64,000 nucleotides of DNA from assembly GCA_031213475.1 (NCBI GenBank), contig JARUPZ010000018.1:4687680-4751679 (forward strand). The letters run 5' to 3'. Both the position numbers and the translations under genes were made by a program. How positions within the stretch are numbered: the first letter of the stretch is position 1; every line of letters starts with the position of its first letter. This document shows positions 35,061-46,454 of this stretch, one piece after another. The notes below the pieces were generated by a model that ran no database searches, was not told the origin of the DNA, and worked only from the letters and a program-made list of their open reading frames with translations. Origin of the DNA: Nereocystis luetkeana (Eukaryota; Sar; Phaeophyceae; Laminariales; Laminariaceae).

Positions 35061-35565
35061 ATTTCAAATTAACAAAATAACCGACCGGGCACAACCGGTT
35101 CGGTTATTTCCGGTCGGTCATTACATCCCCTATCCCCTACCCCATATAACGCCTCTGTATATGTATGGGAAACCCCTACATCATCACCAAGAGCGCCAAC
35201 AATTTGATATTGTTTCACCGGGTGTCATGGTGTGGGGTGGCAGTTGGGGAAGGGTGAGGGGAGCTCGCTTCGAAGAAGATCAAGAAGGGACCCCAGGCCG
35301 GGAGTGGGGGCGTACGCGGGCGGTGTTGTTTCGTCGCAGCAGGATTGATGCCGGCAATTATAGCATGATATATATGCTCGTGATTATGATGCACGTGATA
35401 GCGCGACGTACGATATAATGGTGGCTGGTGGGCAGCTGGCTGGTGGTGGGTCATCAGAGCTAGGTCATCAATAATGCGATCTCAATAATCTATGAGTCAA
35501 TGGACCAACACTGCCAGTGGTGCGCTATCCTTTGCATTATTGGTTTCTCTTTTGTGCCGGGTTAA
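35061..35565. other. Unassigned
   Basis: No gene. 35075-35125 has several complementary CGGTTATTT / AAATAACCG words that recur at 36075-36190, probably remnants of a short inverted-repeat element. Confidence 0.4.
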
Positions 35566-35661
35566 CCCCTTTAGCACCGCACTCCCATATATTATGTGGG
35601 GACAAAGCGCTCTAATTATACTGGTGAGTAGTTTGTCCCCAAAACGGGACTGGGGTCCTAA
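35566..35661. mobile_element. TTAA-MITE
   Basis: TTAA at 35562-35565 on the left; the right end is truncated at CTGGGGTCCTAAG. Interior hairpin as in the family. Confidence 0.85.
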
Positions 35662-36376
35662 GACGATGGTTTCATTTTTCTTCCTCGGAGAAGAACTACT
35701 GAACCTCGAGCAAGTAAGTATCTTCTGCTTGTTGAGTGTTGAATGGTTGCGGAAGCCCTCGTCCACTTTGTATCGGAAACAATAACCAGGCTCCTTTCTT
35801 TGCCGTCCTGCTGCACATCGTACCTGGTACGTTTTTTCATCATTATTGATGCTCCGCCTGCTCGCCAGTTAGCTGTACGTCATCACAATCACTAATGACT
35901 CATGCCGAACGGCGCGACAACATACATGCATGCGATTTTTGTTGTGCGCCTTGCAGTTCTTTTAGTCCCGTTGAGTGGTAATGTGCCGACGTGCCGGCCG
36001 ACGCGCACTCGAAAATTTCATTTTTTTCCCCTTAAAAGGGTGCGAACACGGCGCGAAAAAAACAATTTATGTGAAATAACTGACCGAATATAAGCGACCG
36101 GAAAGTTCTCGGTTTCGGTTTCGGTTATTTGCGTCAAAATAACCGATGACCGAAGACATTCTCCCGTCGGTTGCCCAACAACCGACCGAACCCAAAATGG
36201 GCTCCGATGCGCAACACTGCGTACGACTCCTTTTGCATCAACCATTGTAACTCGGACACCACTTTTTATCACCCCCGCCCCACCGGAATCACGCACATAC
36301 ATAGCGCAGTTTAGTTGCCGTTTTGGGTCGGATCGTCCCCAGACAAGAAGGTTGATCGTGCGTTCGTTTAGGACAG

Positions 36377-36473
36377 TCACTGCAGTCTCGTTTTGGGGAC
36401 AAACTGCTTGGATTTTGACTGGTTTGTCCCCCAAAACGGGACTGCAGAGTCTCACTGTATAGAAGTAAAAGGG
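36377..36473. mobile_element. TTAA-MITE, diverged
   Basis: CACTGCAGTCTCGTTTTGGGG and AAAACGGGACTGCAGAGTC pair; GGG then TTAA at 36474-36477 mark the right end. The left TTAA is lost. Confidence 0.75.
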
Positions 36474-36511
36474 TTAACGGCCCCTTTTTTTGGGTGTTGA
36501 AGATATTACTA

Positions 36512-36624
36512 TTTTACGGGGGGCCATAGTTAACAGGACCTGTGGTATACATAAAAACCTATATGTTTAACAATTTTTACGAACAATATTTGGTCCTGTT
36601 AACTATGCCCCCCCCCCGAAATAA
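36512..36624 (+). mobile_element. TA-MITE
   Basis: Ends TTTTACGGGGGGCC and ATGCCCCCCCCCCGAAATAA with flanking TA. The right end has a C-run expansion. Confidence 0.85.
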
Positions 36625-36917
36625 TAGCGACAGAACCAAATGCCCATCCATGTTGATTCGGCAGTATCAGCCGTCAACGAGCAGCAGCGTGATCATTCGT
36701 CAACCCCCAGCAGACAGTACGAGCAGTGCGTGTATAGGAACGTGCTTGCGCGCGTGCCGTGCGACTCCTCCCTGAAATCGGCAGGCATCATCCTTACCAG
36801 GTATTCTCTTATATATCTCGCAATGACCCCGGCCGCTGCCGTATTGATCACTTTTTTTTTTATCGCCATAATTTTCCCCTCTGAAAGTCTCCGAGAGGGT
36901 TAATTTATCCCTTTTAA

Positions 36918-37006
36918 CCCCTTTAGGACTGCAGCCCCATTTTGGGGACGAACTGCTTGAAAAATGAATGGTCTGTCCGCACAACGGGACTGCGGTTCTA
37001 AAAGGG
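36918..37006. mobile_element. TTAA-MITE
   Basis: TTAA at 36914-36917; the right side reads AAAGGG then TTAC, a one-base decay of TTAA. Confidence 0.88.
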
Positions 37007-37016
37007 TTACTTACTA

Positions 37017-37078
37017 GGACCGCAGTCCCGTCTTGAGGACAAACTGCTTGAAATTTGACCGGTTTGTACCGAAAGGGT
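37017..37078. mobile_element. TTAA-MITE, truncated
   Basis: GGACCGCAGTCCCGTCTTGAGG and GACCGGTTTGTACCGAAAGGG; it lacks most of the right arm. It lies ten bases from the previous copy. Confidence 0.75.
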
Positions 37079-37399
37079 TGACATGCATTTACCACACACA
37101 GCAGCAGCAGCAGCAGCAAGCAGTAGAGGCACGGTCAGACAAAATTTCGATCCCACTTTCTCACAACGACAAGGGGGAGAAGAGGTGTGCAAAAAGAAAC
37201 GCCGCCCGAGCCGACGTGCCTATGGAAACTTCTCGACGACGAGAATTTTCCGATCCAACCGTTTTCGTCTATCAGGTGTGCTACATATATGCATACGTAC
37301 CCCCCTTGTTCGCCCACAGAAACAAAATACTATCGTAACTTGTTCAACACGTCAACGTTTAGGATTCATTATGTTACATTATACCTGGTAATATTACGC

Positions 37400-37680
37400 C
37401 GGGCTGGGTAATAGATCGATGTTTTGCCCCCTTGACGTCGTCGAGGACACGGGTTCGAATCTCACTTCGGACGTTTCTTTGATAGAAACGTTTGCGCGTG
37501 CGGTCCCTGAAGGCACAAATCCCTGGCTCCTCAGGTGTTGAAACGAAGCGGGCGGGTCAGCGTGCGGCGGCCGTATAGGGTACGACGCCCCATAGATCCC
37601 GCCATTCAAACGGGGGGAGAGCGTTACAAGAATTGCCCTGGGCTCGGTATTCGATCGGCCTTCTATTCCTAGATAGCTCA
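37400..37680 (+). mobile_element. mini-LTR element, copy T6
   Basis: Partial left repeat (GGGCTGGGTAATAGATCGAT), B-box ACGGGTTCGAATCTCAC at about 37450, GCGTGCGGTCCCTGAAG, then ACGGGGGGAGAG followed by the right repeat CGTTACAAGAATTGCCC with A-box-like TAGATAGCTCAGTATGAG. Confidence 0.72.
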
Positions 37681-37684
37681 GTAT

Positions 37685-38595
37685 GAGTGTGTGTGTTCTT
37701 CACATTAAACCGCGTTCTTTCTACCCGTCGACATCCAGCACAACCAATGTCCGTGCCGATTCTTCAGTCCTAGAAGATATACAAGTTCTGTGGTCACAAA
37801 GCTACGCCATAGAGATACTACGTTGTCACGTACGGTATGCAGTAAGCACAGCAGTGGGCAATGCAATGCCATGTCATCATACTGGTATTGTTTTTCACGA
37901 GGCAGATTAGTATCTACCGGTACTTGTCACTGGTCTTTGTAGTTTAACGAGTAGTATACCCTTCATGGGGAATAACCTACGCAATTATCAGGGACGTGGT
38001 ATCATAACTGTGCTGCACCTTTTTGCGTTAGACAGTCCAGAAAGAGATTCCGATCGTTGATATTCTTCGTGTTGTAGTAAGGTTCGAATGCTCCTTTTTT
38101 CACTCCATATCCGCGAGTCTTCACTCTGACGGCACTCCAAACAGCAGGCAGGTGTGTTCCTCTTTCGTTTTCACGACTACCGTGCGTTTCGTGCGGTGCA
38201 GGCAGCACTTCAGACAGCATCCGCTGCAGTCAGCAGCCACGAGTTGGTTAGTGGTGGGAATGGGGTTCTCTATGTTATAGTTAGAGAGGATATACCCGTG
38301 GCCATGTTAGTTCAGTTTGCACATTGGTTTTATCTTGTGTGCGCTTTCTTCGTCTCGTGTATTTTGAGGCAGCCGAATTTTCGATTTTTTTTTGTTTTTC
38401 GGATCTTCCTAGGGCTCCAGCACCTTTGTGTGACCACGGACTCCTTCGTCAAAGAGTTAATGTGAGAACAACAACAACTAGATACGACAGGCACGACATA
38501 CACATTCTATGAAAATAGAGAAACGAAGGAAACCAATCAAAGAGAAAACAAAAACAAAGAAGACAAATCGAAAGAGAAAAGAGTAACACCTCCAC
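37685..38595 (-). mobile_element. LINE-A 3' fragment, interrupted
   Basis: 37685-37885 and 38475-38595 match consecutive parts of the LINE-A 3' untranslated region (TTCACATTAAACC, GACATCCAGCACAACCA, then AGATACGACAGGCACGAC). About 590 bases of unrelated sequence separate them. The family's AC-rich 3' terminus is at the left edge. Confidence 0.75.
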
Positions 38596-38794
38596 AAACA
38601 CGTTTGGGATCCATGTATTTGCGTTTCGTTTCATCGATGGGCATTATTCCTGTTTCATTCCCGGCGTGACATGCTAAATGCTGTATAATATTATGAAAGT
38701 TCTAGAGGGTATTTCGTTTATATACAACATGTGAGTTGAGGTGAGCTGGTTTTCGAGCGCTTCGGATTGATCGATGAAACCTTTATTATTATTT

Positions 38795-38940
38795 CCCTTG
38801 CCATCCGACAATGTGCAGCATGATCTTCAACATTTGATTACTCATACCTTTCCCGAAAAGAAGAAAACCTCGGAAACAAAAGGAAACCCTATGCACCAAG
38901 TCTCTACCTTCCGTCTGCGCCAACTTTCGGCTTGAAACAT
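38795..38940 (+). repeat. rep-T copy
   Basis: A short TTATTATTAT stretch, then GCCATCCGACAATGTGCAGCATG and CGAAAAGAAGAAAACC, as at 18960. Confidence 0.65.
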
Positions 38941-39648
38941 CTATTCATTATTGTTTACCGCGGCAGACAGGCAAACCCGCCGAGTCCCCGAGGACCTGGT
39001 ATACCGAATACCTTCAGCAGTACCTACTCTCTACTTCTTCTGCTTACTGCACAACATTGTACGTAGTATGTATCTCTTTAGTATTGAAAAATCGGCGAGG
39101 ACGCTGCTGGTCGTGCTGGATGCCGACGGGCAAAAAATAACGGTTTGATGTGAAAGAACACCCACCACACTCTCATCTTTCTTTTCGCTTCAACTACTAC
39201 TCCAAGTATACACCGGTTCTAAGGCCTGCTATCTAAGGGCACCACGTGACCCCTCCCCTCCGTGTCCGTCGGAGCACACGCACGTATCCTATCGTATACA
39301 CCTATCCAACTCTCTCTCTTCGCCTGTGCCATGTGCCTCTCTGCCTGGAAACGTCAGGACGGTTCCGGGTATTATAATTCATGTCAGCACCCAAATCGTC
39401 CCCTACATTTACCGTCATATTCATTGGTGGGCTAGGAGGGAATATCGGACGAATAAACTACGCTGTCAGCGCTGATTATGCGGCTTCACTGAGCATAGTT
39501 TTTATCGTTCCAATGTTCTGCAGTGGGCGGGGGGGGGGGGGAAGGGGGCAAGGGGAGGGGGAAAGGGGGGTGGGGTGGGGGGATGGAGAGGGGGGGGACT
39601 CAATATGGTGTGCATGGGAGGAGGGCGGGGGGTAGGAGCTTGGGGGGG
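38941..39648. other. Unassigned; strongly G-rich at 39525-39652
   Basis: No gene. 39525-39600 is nearly all G and A on the plus strand, followed by a G10 run that borders rep-Q copy 3. Confidence 0.45.
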
Positions 39649-40650
39649 GGGGGTTGTACTCGATAGGAGATATGTACTCGATCTCATGCATGGCCGTAGT
39701 CGTATGACCATAGACCCTCGCATCCATACAATGCCGGGACGGAGCATGACTATGTCGGGTTTTCACCGACCAGGCAGGCATTGCTTGCACCAAGCGCGAA
39801 GCGCGGTGAGGTGTTGGGCGAGTCGCATATATATGGAGGGTGAGCTGCATCCTACTACCAAGAACCGCTTTGAGGCGGATTCTCTTACATAGGGATGACA
39901 GCGTCAATAGATTGATTTACTTTCTGGTGTGGCCACTTCCGGAGACCGTAATGGGTCCGTTCATGTAAAGGTATTACCTATTGAGCTATAGGGCTGGAAG
40001 ATCGATCGATTACCCAGCCCAGGGCAATCCTTATAACACTGTCCCTCCCCCCCCTCTGAAAGGCGGGGTATTTGGGGCGTCGGTACCGCATACGACTGCC
40101 GCACGCTGACATATCCGCTTCGTTCCAACACCTGGGGAACCAGGGAGATACCGGGCATCTTTTTAGGGACGCACGCGCGAGCGTTTCTATAAAAGAAACG
40201 TTCGAATTAAGAATCGAACCCGTGTCCTTCCGACGAAGCCAAATGTGAAGGCGTTGCCTACTCAGTTACAGGCCTAGGGGTAAAACATCAATGGATTACC
40301 CAGCCCAGGGTAATCCTTATAACATTCACTATGCATCTCATCTACCTCGTGGGTGCATTTCCATATATCAGGTATACCTGGTATACGCATACTGCGTGAT
40401 ACGATAATCCCCCTAGTAGTGTGGATTTAAGGTTCTCCCCCCGCACACAAAGGATCTAAACTAACTCGACCGCCAGCCATGACCGCCAAAGCAAAAAAAA
40501 GAAGGAAACAAAGAAAAAACGGTACGACCCCGGTTGTCTACGGTAGCTCACGCAGTGTGAGAGGCGTGTTTTACAGCGTCGCCATCAACCGACGCAAACC
40601 CAACCTATATACCATGTATGCATACAATATAGCAGGGGGGGGGGGGGGGG
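39649..40650 (-). repeat. rep-Q copy 3, split by a mini-LTR element
   Basis: The right half of rep-Q lies at 39653-39905 (reverse), the left half at about 40440-40650 (reverse, ending in a G15 run). The mini-LTR at 39964-40324 lies between. Confidence 0.7.
39964..40324 (-). mobile_element. mini-LTR element, copy T2 (best-preserved)
   Basis: 361 bp with ~78-bp terminal repeats (40247-40324 and 39964-40038, minus strand) beginning TGTTATAAGGATTACCC and ending CTTCACA/TTTACA. The 4-bp sequence TTCA flanks it exactly (39960-39963 and 40325-40328). Before the 3' repeat is a purine tract GGGGGGGGAGGGACAG. Each repeat carries an A-box-like tRNA segment (GCTCAATAGG or related); a B-box (GGGTTCGATTC) lies just inside. 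There is no protein frame, so movement would need enzymes from another retroelement. Confidence 0.85.
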
Positions 40651-40754
40651 GACGAGGAGATGTATCGCCTGAATGGCATAGTGCGCTGTGCCCTTCACGT
40701 TTTTCCCGGACGCCGGGGTGTGGCGGACGCATTTATCTACCACCGTTCATTGAT

Positions 40755-41610
40755 TGAGTCGTGTGGCGTGGGTGGGTATGACGAGCCTGCTCTGCTTGTT
40801 TCGTATTGTCTGGCGCCAAGGGGCTGGGCATAGTTGGCGAACGCAGGGCGGAGACGGCAGTCTGGGTAGCAAGGTACCAGGCGGACTAGCTGGGAGAACC
40901 TGTCTGTGGCTATACTACTCGTACCACAAACTGCTGCCGCTACCTGGGGGGTGATTTGTGCTTTGGTTTGCCTGTTATTTGCCCTTTGTTATTTTCCCCT
41001 GTTTTTTTGTCTCACTCTGTTTACAAGTAGTGGTGTTTTTGTTCTGTTTCTTTTTTTCCAGCTCGTTCTTTTTCAAGTGTTTGCCACATCGCCTGCGGGG
41101 GGGGGGGCACGACAGCAGTTCGTTTCTTCTTCTTCTTTTTTTCTCTTCTTCCTTTTTCTCTTTTGATTTGTCTTCTTTGTTTCCTTTCGTTTCTCTTTTT
41201 CATAGAATGTGTATGTCGTGCCTGTCGTATCCAGTATCCAGTACGATGATCAATTTCGTGAGTGCAAGTCTCACCGAGTGCATGCTCGTCGTAGGGACTT
41301 TTTCTTTCATAAACAATTGATTAGCGGAAAGCGCGAGAGCGTGCATTGCCCACTGCTGCTGTTGTGCTTACTGCACACGTGGCAACGTACTGTAGTATCT
41401 CTGTGGCGTAGCTTTGTGACCACAGAACTTGTATCTCTTCGAGGATTGAAGAATCGGCCCGGGCACTGGTTGTGCTGGATATTTTGACGGGTAGAAAGAA
41501 CGGTTTAGCTCTTTTAGTACTGCAGTTCTGTGTTCGGGGACAAACTAGTCTAATTCCAAGTGTTTAGTCCCCAAAACGGGACTGTGGGGTCCTAAAAGGG
41601 AGAACACACA
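40755..41610 (+). mobile_element. LINE-A 3' fragment, sense orientation
   Basis: From CCAAGGGGCTGGGCATAG to GGTAGAAAGAACGGTTTA, then, beyond a TTAA-MITE, GAACACACACATAC. At 41245-41345 it is interrupted by a tRNA-derived segment shared with 41726-41820. Confidence 0.8.
41509..41600. mobile_element. TTAA-MITE in the LINE-A tail
   Basis: Inserted at the TTAA of GGTTTAATGTGAAG, a fixed point in the LINE-A 3' end. Flanks decayed to TTAG and GAGAA. Confidence 0.8.
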
Positions 41611-41679
41611 CATACATATCGAAAACTCAATATTATATTGGGAGTCGTCTGATAATCTAAAAGCCTTTTATATAGCAGG

Positions 41680-41822
41680 CGTCCCCGGTGTGGCTTGGTA
41701 GGTGGTCCGCGTGCCTACAATATCAATTTCGTGAGTTCAAGTCTCACCGAGTGCATGCTCGTAGGGACTTTTTCTTGCATAAACAATTAATTGATTATAG
41801 CGGAAAGCGCGAGAGCGCGAGC
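41680..41822 (+). repeat. tRNA-derived repeat
   Basis: An A-box-like TGGCTTGGTAGGTGG is followed ~35 bases later by a T-arm/B-box GTGAGTTCAAGTCTCAC. The acceptor stem does not pair fully, so it is not a convincing tRNA gene. A partial second copy at 41245-41345 lacks the A-box. Confidence 0.6.
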
Positions 41823-41824
41823 TA

Positions 41825-41929
41825 TTACGGGGGACCATAGTTAATGGGACCTGTGGTCTACACAAAAGCCTATACATTTAACCATTTCTACTAACAATAT
41901 TTGGTCCTATTAACTATGGTCCCCCGTAA
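41825..41929 (+). mobile_element. TA-MITE, near-consensus
   Basis: Perfect terminal repeats TTACGGGGGACCATAGTTAA and complement, with TA at 41823-41824 and 41930-41931. Flanked by AGC...GCT. Confidence 0.95.
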
Positions 41930-42212
41930 TAGCTACATTCGATGAAAATCGACGAGCGGTGGGAATGCTGAACCCTATGCGCGACAAAAAATAAAGGCAC
42001 GTACCGGGGGAGAGAAGGGACGACACCTGTGACCACGGCTTGTCCAGAAGATTGCCGAGGGTAAAACCTCCTACGAGTTAGGCTGGAAAGTAAAAGTGAT
42101 GAAATATATATAGCAACTTTGCTGCACGCTCACATGCCTCGCTCATTTGCTGTACTACCACGAATAATACTCAGATAGTATACATATCCTAGGGATAAAC
42201 CGGTATAGTCAT

Positions 42213-42440
42213 TCATGCTGAAAACTACGTTGTGCAAATATCAGAAAGAATATTTACCAGATACCTGGTATATATGGTACCTGGCATGCTGAAAATTACG
42301 TTGTGCAAATATATATCAGAAAGAATATATACCAGATATATGGTACCTGGTACTTGGTACCTGGTATCTGCTGTGGGTAGAAGGGACGAAGACCACACAC
42401 ACCTATTAATAGTGAGTATTCATACCTTGTACCTGGTACC
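42213..42440 (+). repeat. Tandem duplication dense in TACCWGGTA motifs
   Basis: Two ~75-base units share GCTGAAAA-TACGTTGTGCAAATAT and ATCAGAAAGAATAT-TACCAGAT. Within and after them lie TACCTGGTA copies at about 42259, 42343, 42353 and 42428, some overlapping head to tail. Confidence 0.8.
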
Positions 42441-42593
42441 TGGCATGCGAAGAACACACACACATCTGGCATATTGTAAAACATGGCACAAGTAATCATG
42501 GATGGATGGGTTATTGTTGCTGTCGACCAGGTAGCAGGTATCATGAGCTAATACAGCAGCAGTATTAATAGTATTAATTATATACCAGGTATA

Positions 42594-42681
42594 TCCTTTT
42601 AGGACTGCGGTCCCTTTTGAGAGAGAAACCACTTAATTTGACTGGTTTATCCCCAAAACGGTACTGCGGTTCTATAAATGG
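42594..42681. mobile_element. TTAA-MITE, diverged
   Basis: CCTTTTAGGACTGCGGTCCC and CGGTACTGCGGTTCTATAAATGG arms. TTAA sites lost. Confidence 0.75.
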
Positions 42682-42902
42682 TCAGGGTCATACATAGGCT
42701 ATATAGAGATAGGCTGTTGTTGTTCCGTTCCTGTCCGGTTCTTCCTTCTGCTGCTTGTTGTTCTTGTTGTTGTCTGTTCGTGTTTTCGTGGTTGGGTTGT
42801 TGGCTGTCGCTTCCGCACTACTGTTTTCTCACTTACGATCGTTGCTGCTGCGCTATCGTCCTACTGCTGTAGCTCTTCTATCGCTGTCTGTGGTTCTGTA
42901 GT

Positions 42903-44890
42903 GTGTGTGTTGTTCCGCTCTTTCTACCCGTGGACACCCAGCACACCCAGTGTGTGTGTTTTCACATTAAACCGTTCTTTCTACCCGTCAACATCCAGCA
43001 CAACCAGTGTCCATGCCGATTCTTCAATCCTAAGAGATACCCAAGTTCTGTGGTCACAAAGCTACGCCACAAAGATACTACGTTGCCACGTACCTGGTAT
43101 GCAGTAAGCACAGCAGTGGGCAATGCAATGCCATGTCATCATACTGGTACTAGATACGACAGGCACGACATACACATTCTATAAAATAGAGAAACGAAAG
43201 AAAACGATCAAAAAGAAAACAAAAACAAAGAACAGAGAGGATAAACCGAAAGAGAACAAGAAGAAAATGAAAGCGGAAACTAGAAGAAACAATATGTCGT
43301 CCCCCCCCCCGCAGGCGAGGTGGCCAACGCTTGAAAAAGAGAACGAGCTGGAAAAAAAAAAGAAAAAAACAACAAAAACAACCACTTAGTAATAGTAACT
43401 ACTTGTAAACAGAGCAAAAATAACGAAGGGAAAAATAACGAAGGGAAAATAACAGGCAACACGCACGAAGCACCCTCCAGGTGGCGGCAGCAGTTTGTGG
43501 TACGAGTAGTATGTGGTATAGCCAGGTTCGCCTGGTACCTTGCTACCCAGACTGTGGTCTCCGCCCTGCGTTCGTCAACTATGCCCAGCCCCTTGGCGCC
43601 AGACAATACGAAACGAGCAGAGCAGGTTCGTCATCCAACCACGCCACACGGCTCCTTCAGTACGGCTTACCAGGGGTATCAATCAAAAAAGGAAGAGAAA
43701 GAAATAAAATGAAAATCACGGAGAATCAGCGCAAAAAAAAAAAAAAAAAAAAAAAACAAAAAAAAACAAACAAAACGAAACAAAACAAAACAAGACAAAA
43801 AGAGAAGACAAGGGAAGACCACGTTCGAACCAGCTGCACCAGTTGGTGGCACTAGTAGTATGGTCATGTTCTACTTCCTAGTCGACCTGGCGCCTTGCTA
43901 CCCTGTCTGTCATGTCCTTCCTACTTTCGTCTACGCAGTTTCCCTTCTTCTACTCCTCCTGTCCCCCCCCCTCTCCGCATTCCCTTGGTCGGGTTTTCTG
44001 CCACTTCTCCTGTTGTTGTTGCCCCCCACCCCCGCCCCCATTCACCTCACGGTGCTCCGCGCTTGGTGCAAGCAATGTCTGCCAGGTCGGTGAAAACCCG
44101 ACATGCTCCGTCCCGGCATTGTAGGGATGCGAGGGTCTATGGTCATGCGACTACGGCCATGCATGAGATGGAGTGCATCTCTCCTATCGAGTACACCCCC
44201 CTCCCCCCCTCATTCCCTCGGCACCATCCACGGCGGATGCCCGGCGCCGCCTACTCAGCTCAGCCTCAGCCTCGTGTCACCTCACCAGGAACCGTTCGGC
44301 TGCTTCAAGGATCCCCCGGTACCACTTCCCCGCCTTTTTGACTGCAGTGGACCACAACGCGGTCTCAACTCCAAACACCAACTTCCGTTGACCCTTCTGT
44401 GGCTCGGAACTCCCTAAGGTCTCCGACTATGCATCTATGCCAAGTCTTACACTGTCCGCCTGGTCTCGGGTTCTCCCCACCAGCTATTGTCCCGAACATC
44501 ACCCGACTGGGTAATCGCTCCTTGCTTTGCCGTGCCACGGCCCCCGCAAAGAAGAGCCGCCGTTTACGAATGGTCGTTTCGATGCTCTCGCAACGTGTCA
44601 TCTTGAGGGCCTTCGCGTACGAGTGGGTGGCATGGTCAGTACGAAGTGGGCGCTGGAAGCCAATGACCCGGAACAGGACTTGGTGGTGAGCCGTTCGAAG
44701 CTTGGCAAAGTGCTCCGCTCTGAGGGTCCACGTCACACACCCGTACAGCAGGGTCTCAATCACCTCGGCCTTCAGCATTCGGACTTTAAGGCTAAGGGGG
44801 GCGGACGTCCTATCATACAACTCCAGGCCGAACCGTTTGAGGCATGCTCGCAAGTGAGGCAGATCCGTCGGTCGATTTCGAGCGAGAGGT
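42903..44890 (-). mobile_element. LINE-A copy 2, 3' portion
   Basis: The AC-repeat 3' end lies at 42903, followed leftward to rightward by the 3' untranslated region (A19 at 43735-43755) and reverse transcriptase C-terminus (162 codons open, 44365-44853). A partial rep-Q (about 44041-44210) interrupts it. At 44890 the copy stops within GCGAGAGGT and resumes at 49479 after an insertion. Confidence 0.88.
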
Positions 44891-45079
44891 TGTTTTTCTC
44901 AGGAGCTGTCGGACGCGTGCACGTGATACACGCGTGGTCTCTACCACTATCGTTGAGGAAGAGCAAATAAAATACTAGTACAATAAACCAAACACAACAC
45001 ACACCAGGTTGGGTCAATACCGTTCTGTCAGAGACCCCACCACATAAACCATACACAGGAGGTAAGCCGCACCAAGATT

Positions 45080-45443
45080 TGTGGGATTTGCTCGTACCAA
45101 AGTCTGATTTTCTGATTGTACTGAATTGTGTGATTCTTGTAAATGTAATATATCTACGGAGATTGCGGCGGGATTAGTGTTTCCCCGAGGAGTTGCATAC
45201 AATTGTGTTTGACCTGCTTTCAGGGGTCTTATAGAGTCTAGGGGAACGTGGCCCCCTTGCTCTCAGTCCACCAGTACACTATTAATAGTACGCTAAAATA
45301 ATTGATATTTATCTTCTCTCCTTCCACCGCCTTATGGCGCGAATGCTCCCGATCGACCGCTCTCCGTGAGCAAGGCTCTCCGCCCCAGGGCAAGCCTCAC
45401 CCGCGCATCACCCAAGCGCACCCGGTGCTCGAATTGATCCCTT
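45080..45443 (+). repeat. Copia 5' LTR
   Basis: ~364 bp starting TGTGGGATTTGCTCGTACC and ending ATTGATCCCTTA, matching 48892-49263 almost base for base. It carries one TATTAATA, where the 3' LTR carries a longer doubled form. Confidence 0.92.
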
Positions 45444-45503
45444 ACGCTAGCGTTAGCCTCTGACATATGGTCACGGTCGCTCGGGCACGGGGTGTAGCGC
45501 ACC

Positions 45504-45650
45504 ATGGTGGGTTTTGTGGTTTTAGGGGAGGAGCTTCCTTGGATGACAAGGATCCTCGATCAGGAGAGGCGACACCGCGAGGGAGCGGACATCGGGTTGG
45601 GGACATGGACTCCTGAAGAATGGAAGGAGCTACAGGAAGCAGCAGCAGCC

Positions 45651-45687
<37 letters not shown>

Positions 45688-46454
45688 CAGCGGCGGCAGC
45701 GGCAGCAGCAGCAAAGCAGCAGAAGCAGGAGCAGGAGCAGGAGGAGCGTCACGGTAGGCCGGGCGCAGGATGCCGCATGGATTTATCATCTTTCCACTTG
45801 CTTACCGTCAAGGAGCAACAAGAAGCCATTGAAAAACATGTTGACCAGCAGCTGAGAGCTAGGAGGGGTTACGCAACCGCCGCGAATGCACGAGAGGAGG
45901 CAAGGAAAAAGACAGAGAACACGCACCAAGCCCAGGACAATGGTTCGAGGAGCTGCGACAACTCGTCACCCGCCGACCCAGTGCTATCGAGAGCAAAAAG
46001 TGCGGCCCAACAGCAACAGCAGCAGCAACAACAAGTACGGGCGTCTACGTACGTCAAGAAAGGCGACGAGGAGGAGTTGATGGATATTACTGAGGAGGAG
46101 TCGGATGAGGAGGAGCAGCACGGTCTGGAGCGTGAAGTGGTACCGGTGGATGGCATGGGGATGGTGAGGGAGAGGGAACTGGAGGAGTCGGATGAGGAGG
46201 AGCAACACGGTTTGGAACGTGAGGTGGTCCCAATGGATGGCATGGGTCTGGTGGGGGAGATTGGTGTGACGGAAGGAGCTGTCGGGTGTTCGGAGAACAT
46301 TGACGAGGACGACGGTGCGCCGAATGGAAGCGCTTGGGAGCGAGTTGGGATCGGTACGGGTTGGTCATGCAGCGGCACCTTCGTGGGGTGGGGGTGTGAG
46401 GTGGCCGGTCGGCGTCCGACTCGGCTACGGCGGGCGCGCGTGCGAGAAAAGTGA
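45504..46454 (+). CDS. Uncharacterised ORF in the Copia gag position
   Basis: 316 codons just inside the 5' LTR. After a start region (EEWKELQEAAAA) come long Ala and Gln tracts, then two imperfect ~30-residue repeats sharing EESDEEEQHGLEREVVP and DGMG, and a basic C-terminus (RRPTRLRRARVREK). No CCHC zinc knuckle and no protease or gag signature is visible, so it is not a recognisable gag. It could be a highly diverged gag, or host sequence captured between the LTRs. The acidic repeat is the only distinctive feature. Confidence 0.5.

Noticed and set aside
41680..41760. A tRNA gene
   Set aside because: A- and B-boxes are present but the acceptor stem does not pair fully and partial copies recur nearby, so it is a tRNA-derived repeat.
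42213..42440. A CRISPR-like array of short repeats
   Set aside because: Units are tandem duplications without unique spacers, and the DNA is eukaryotic.
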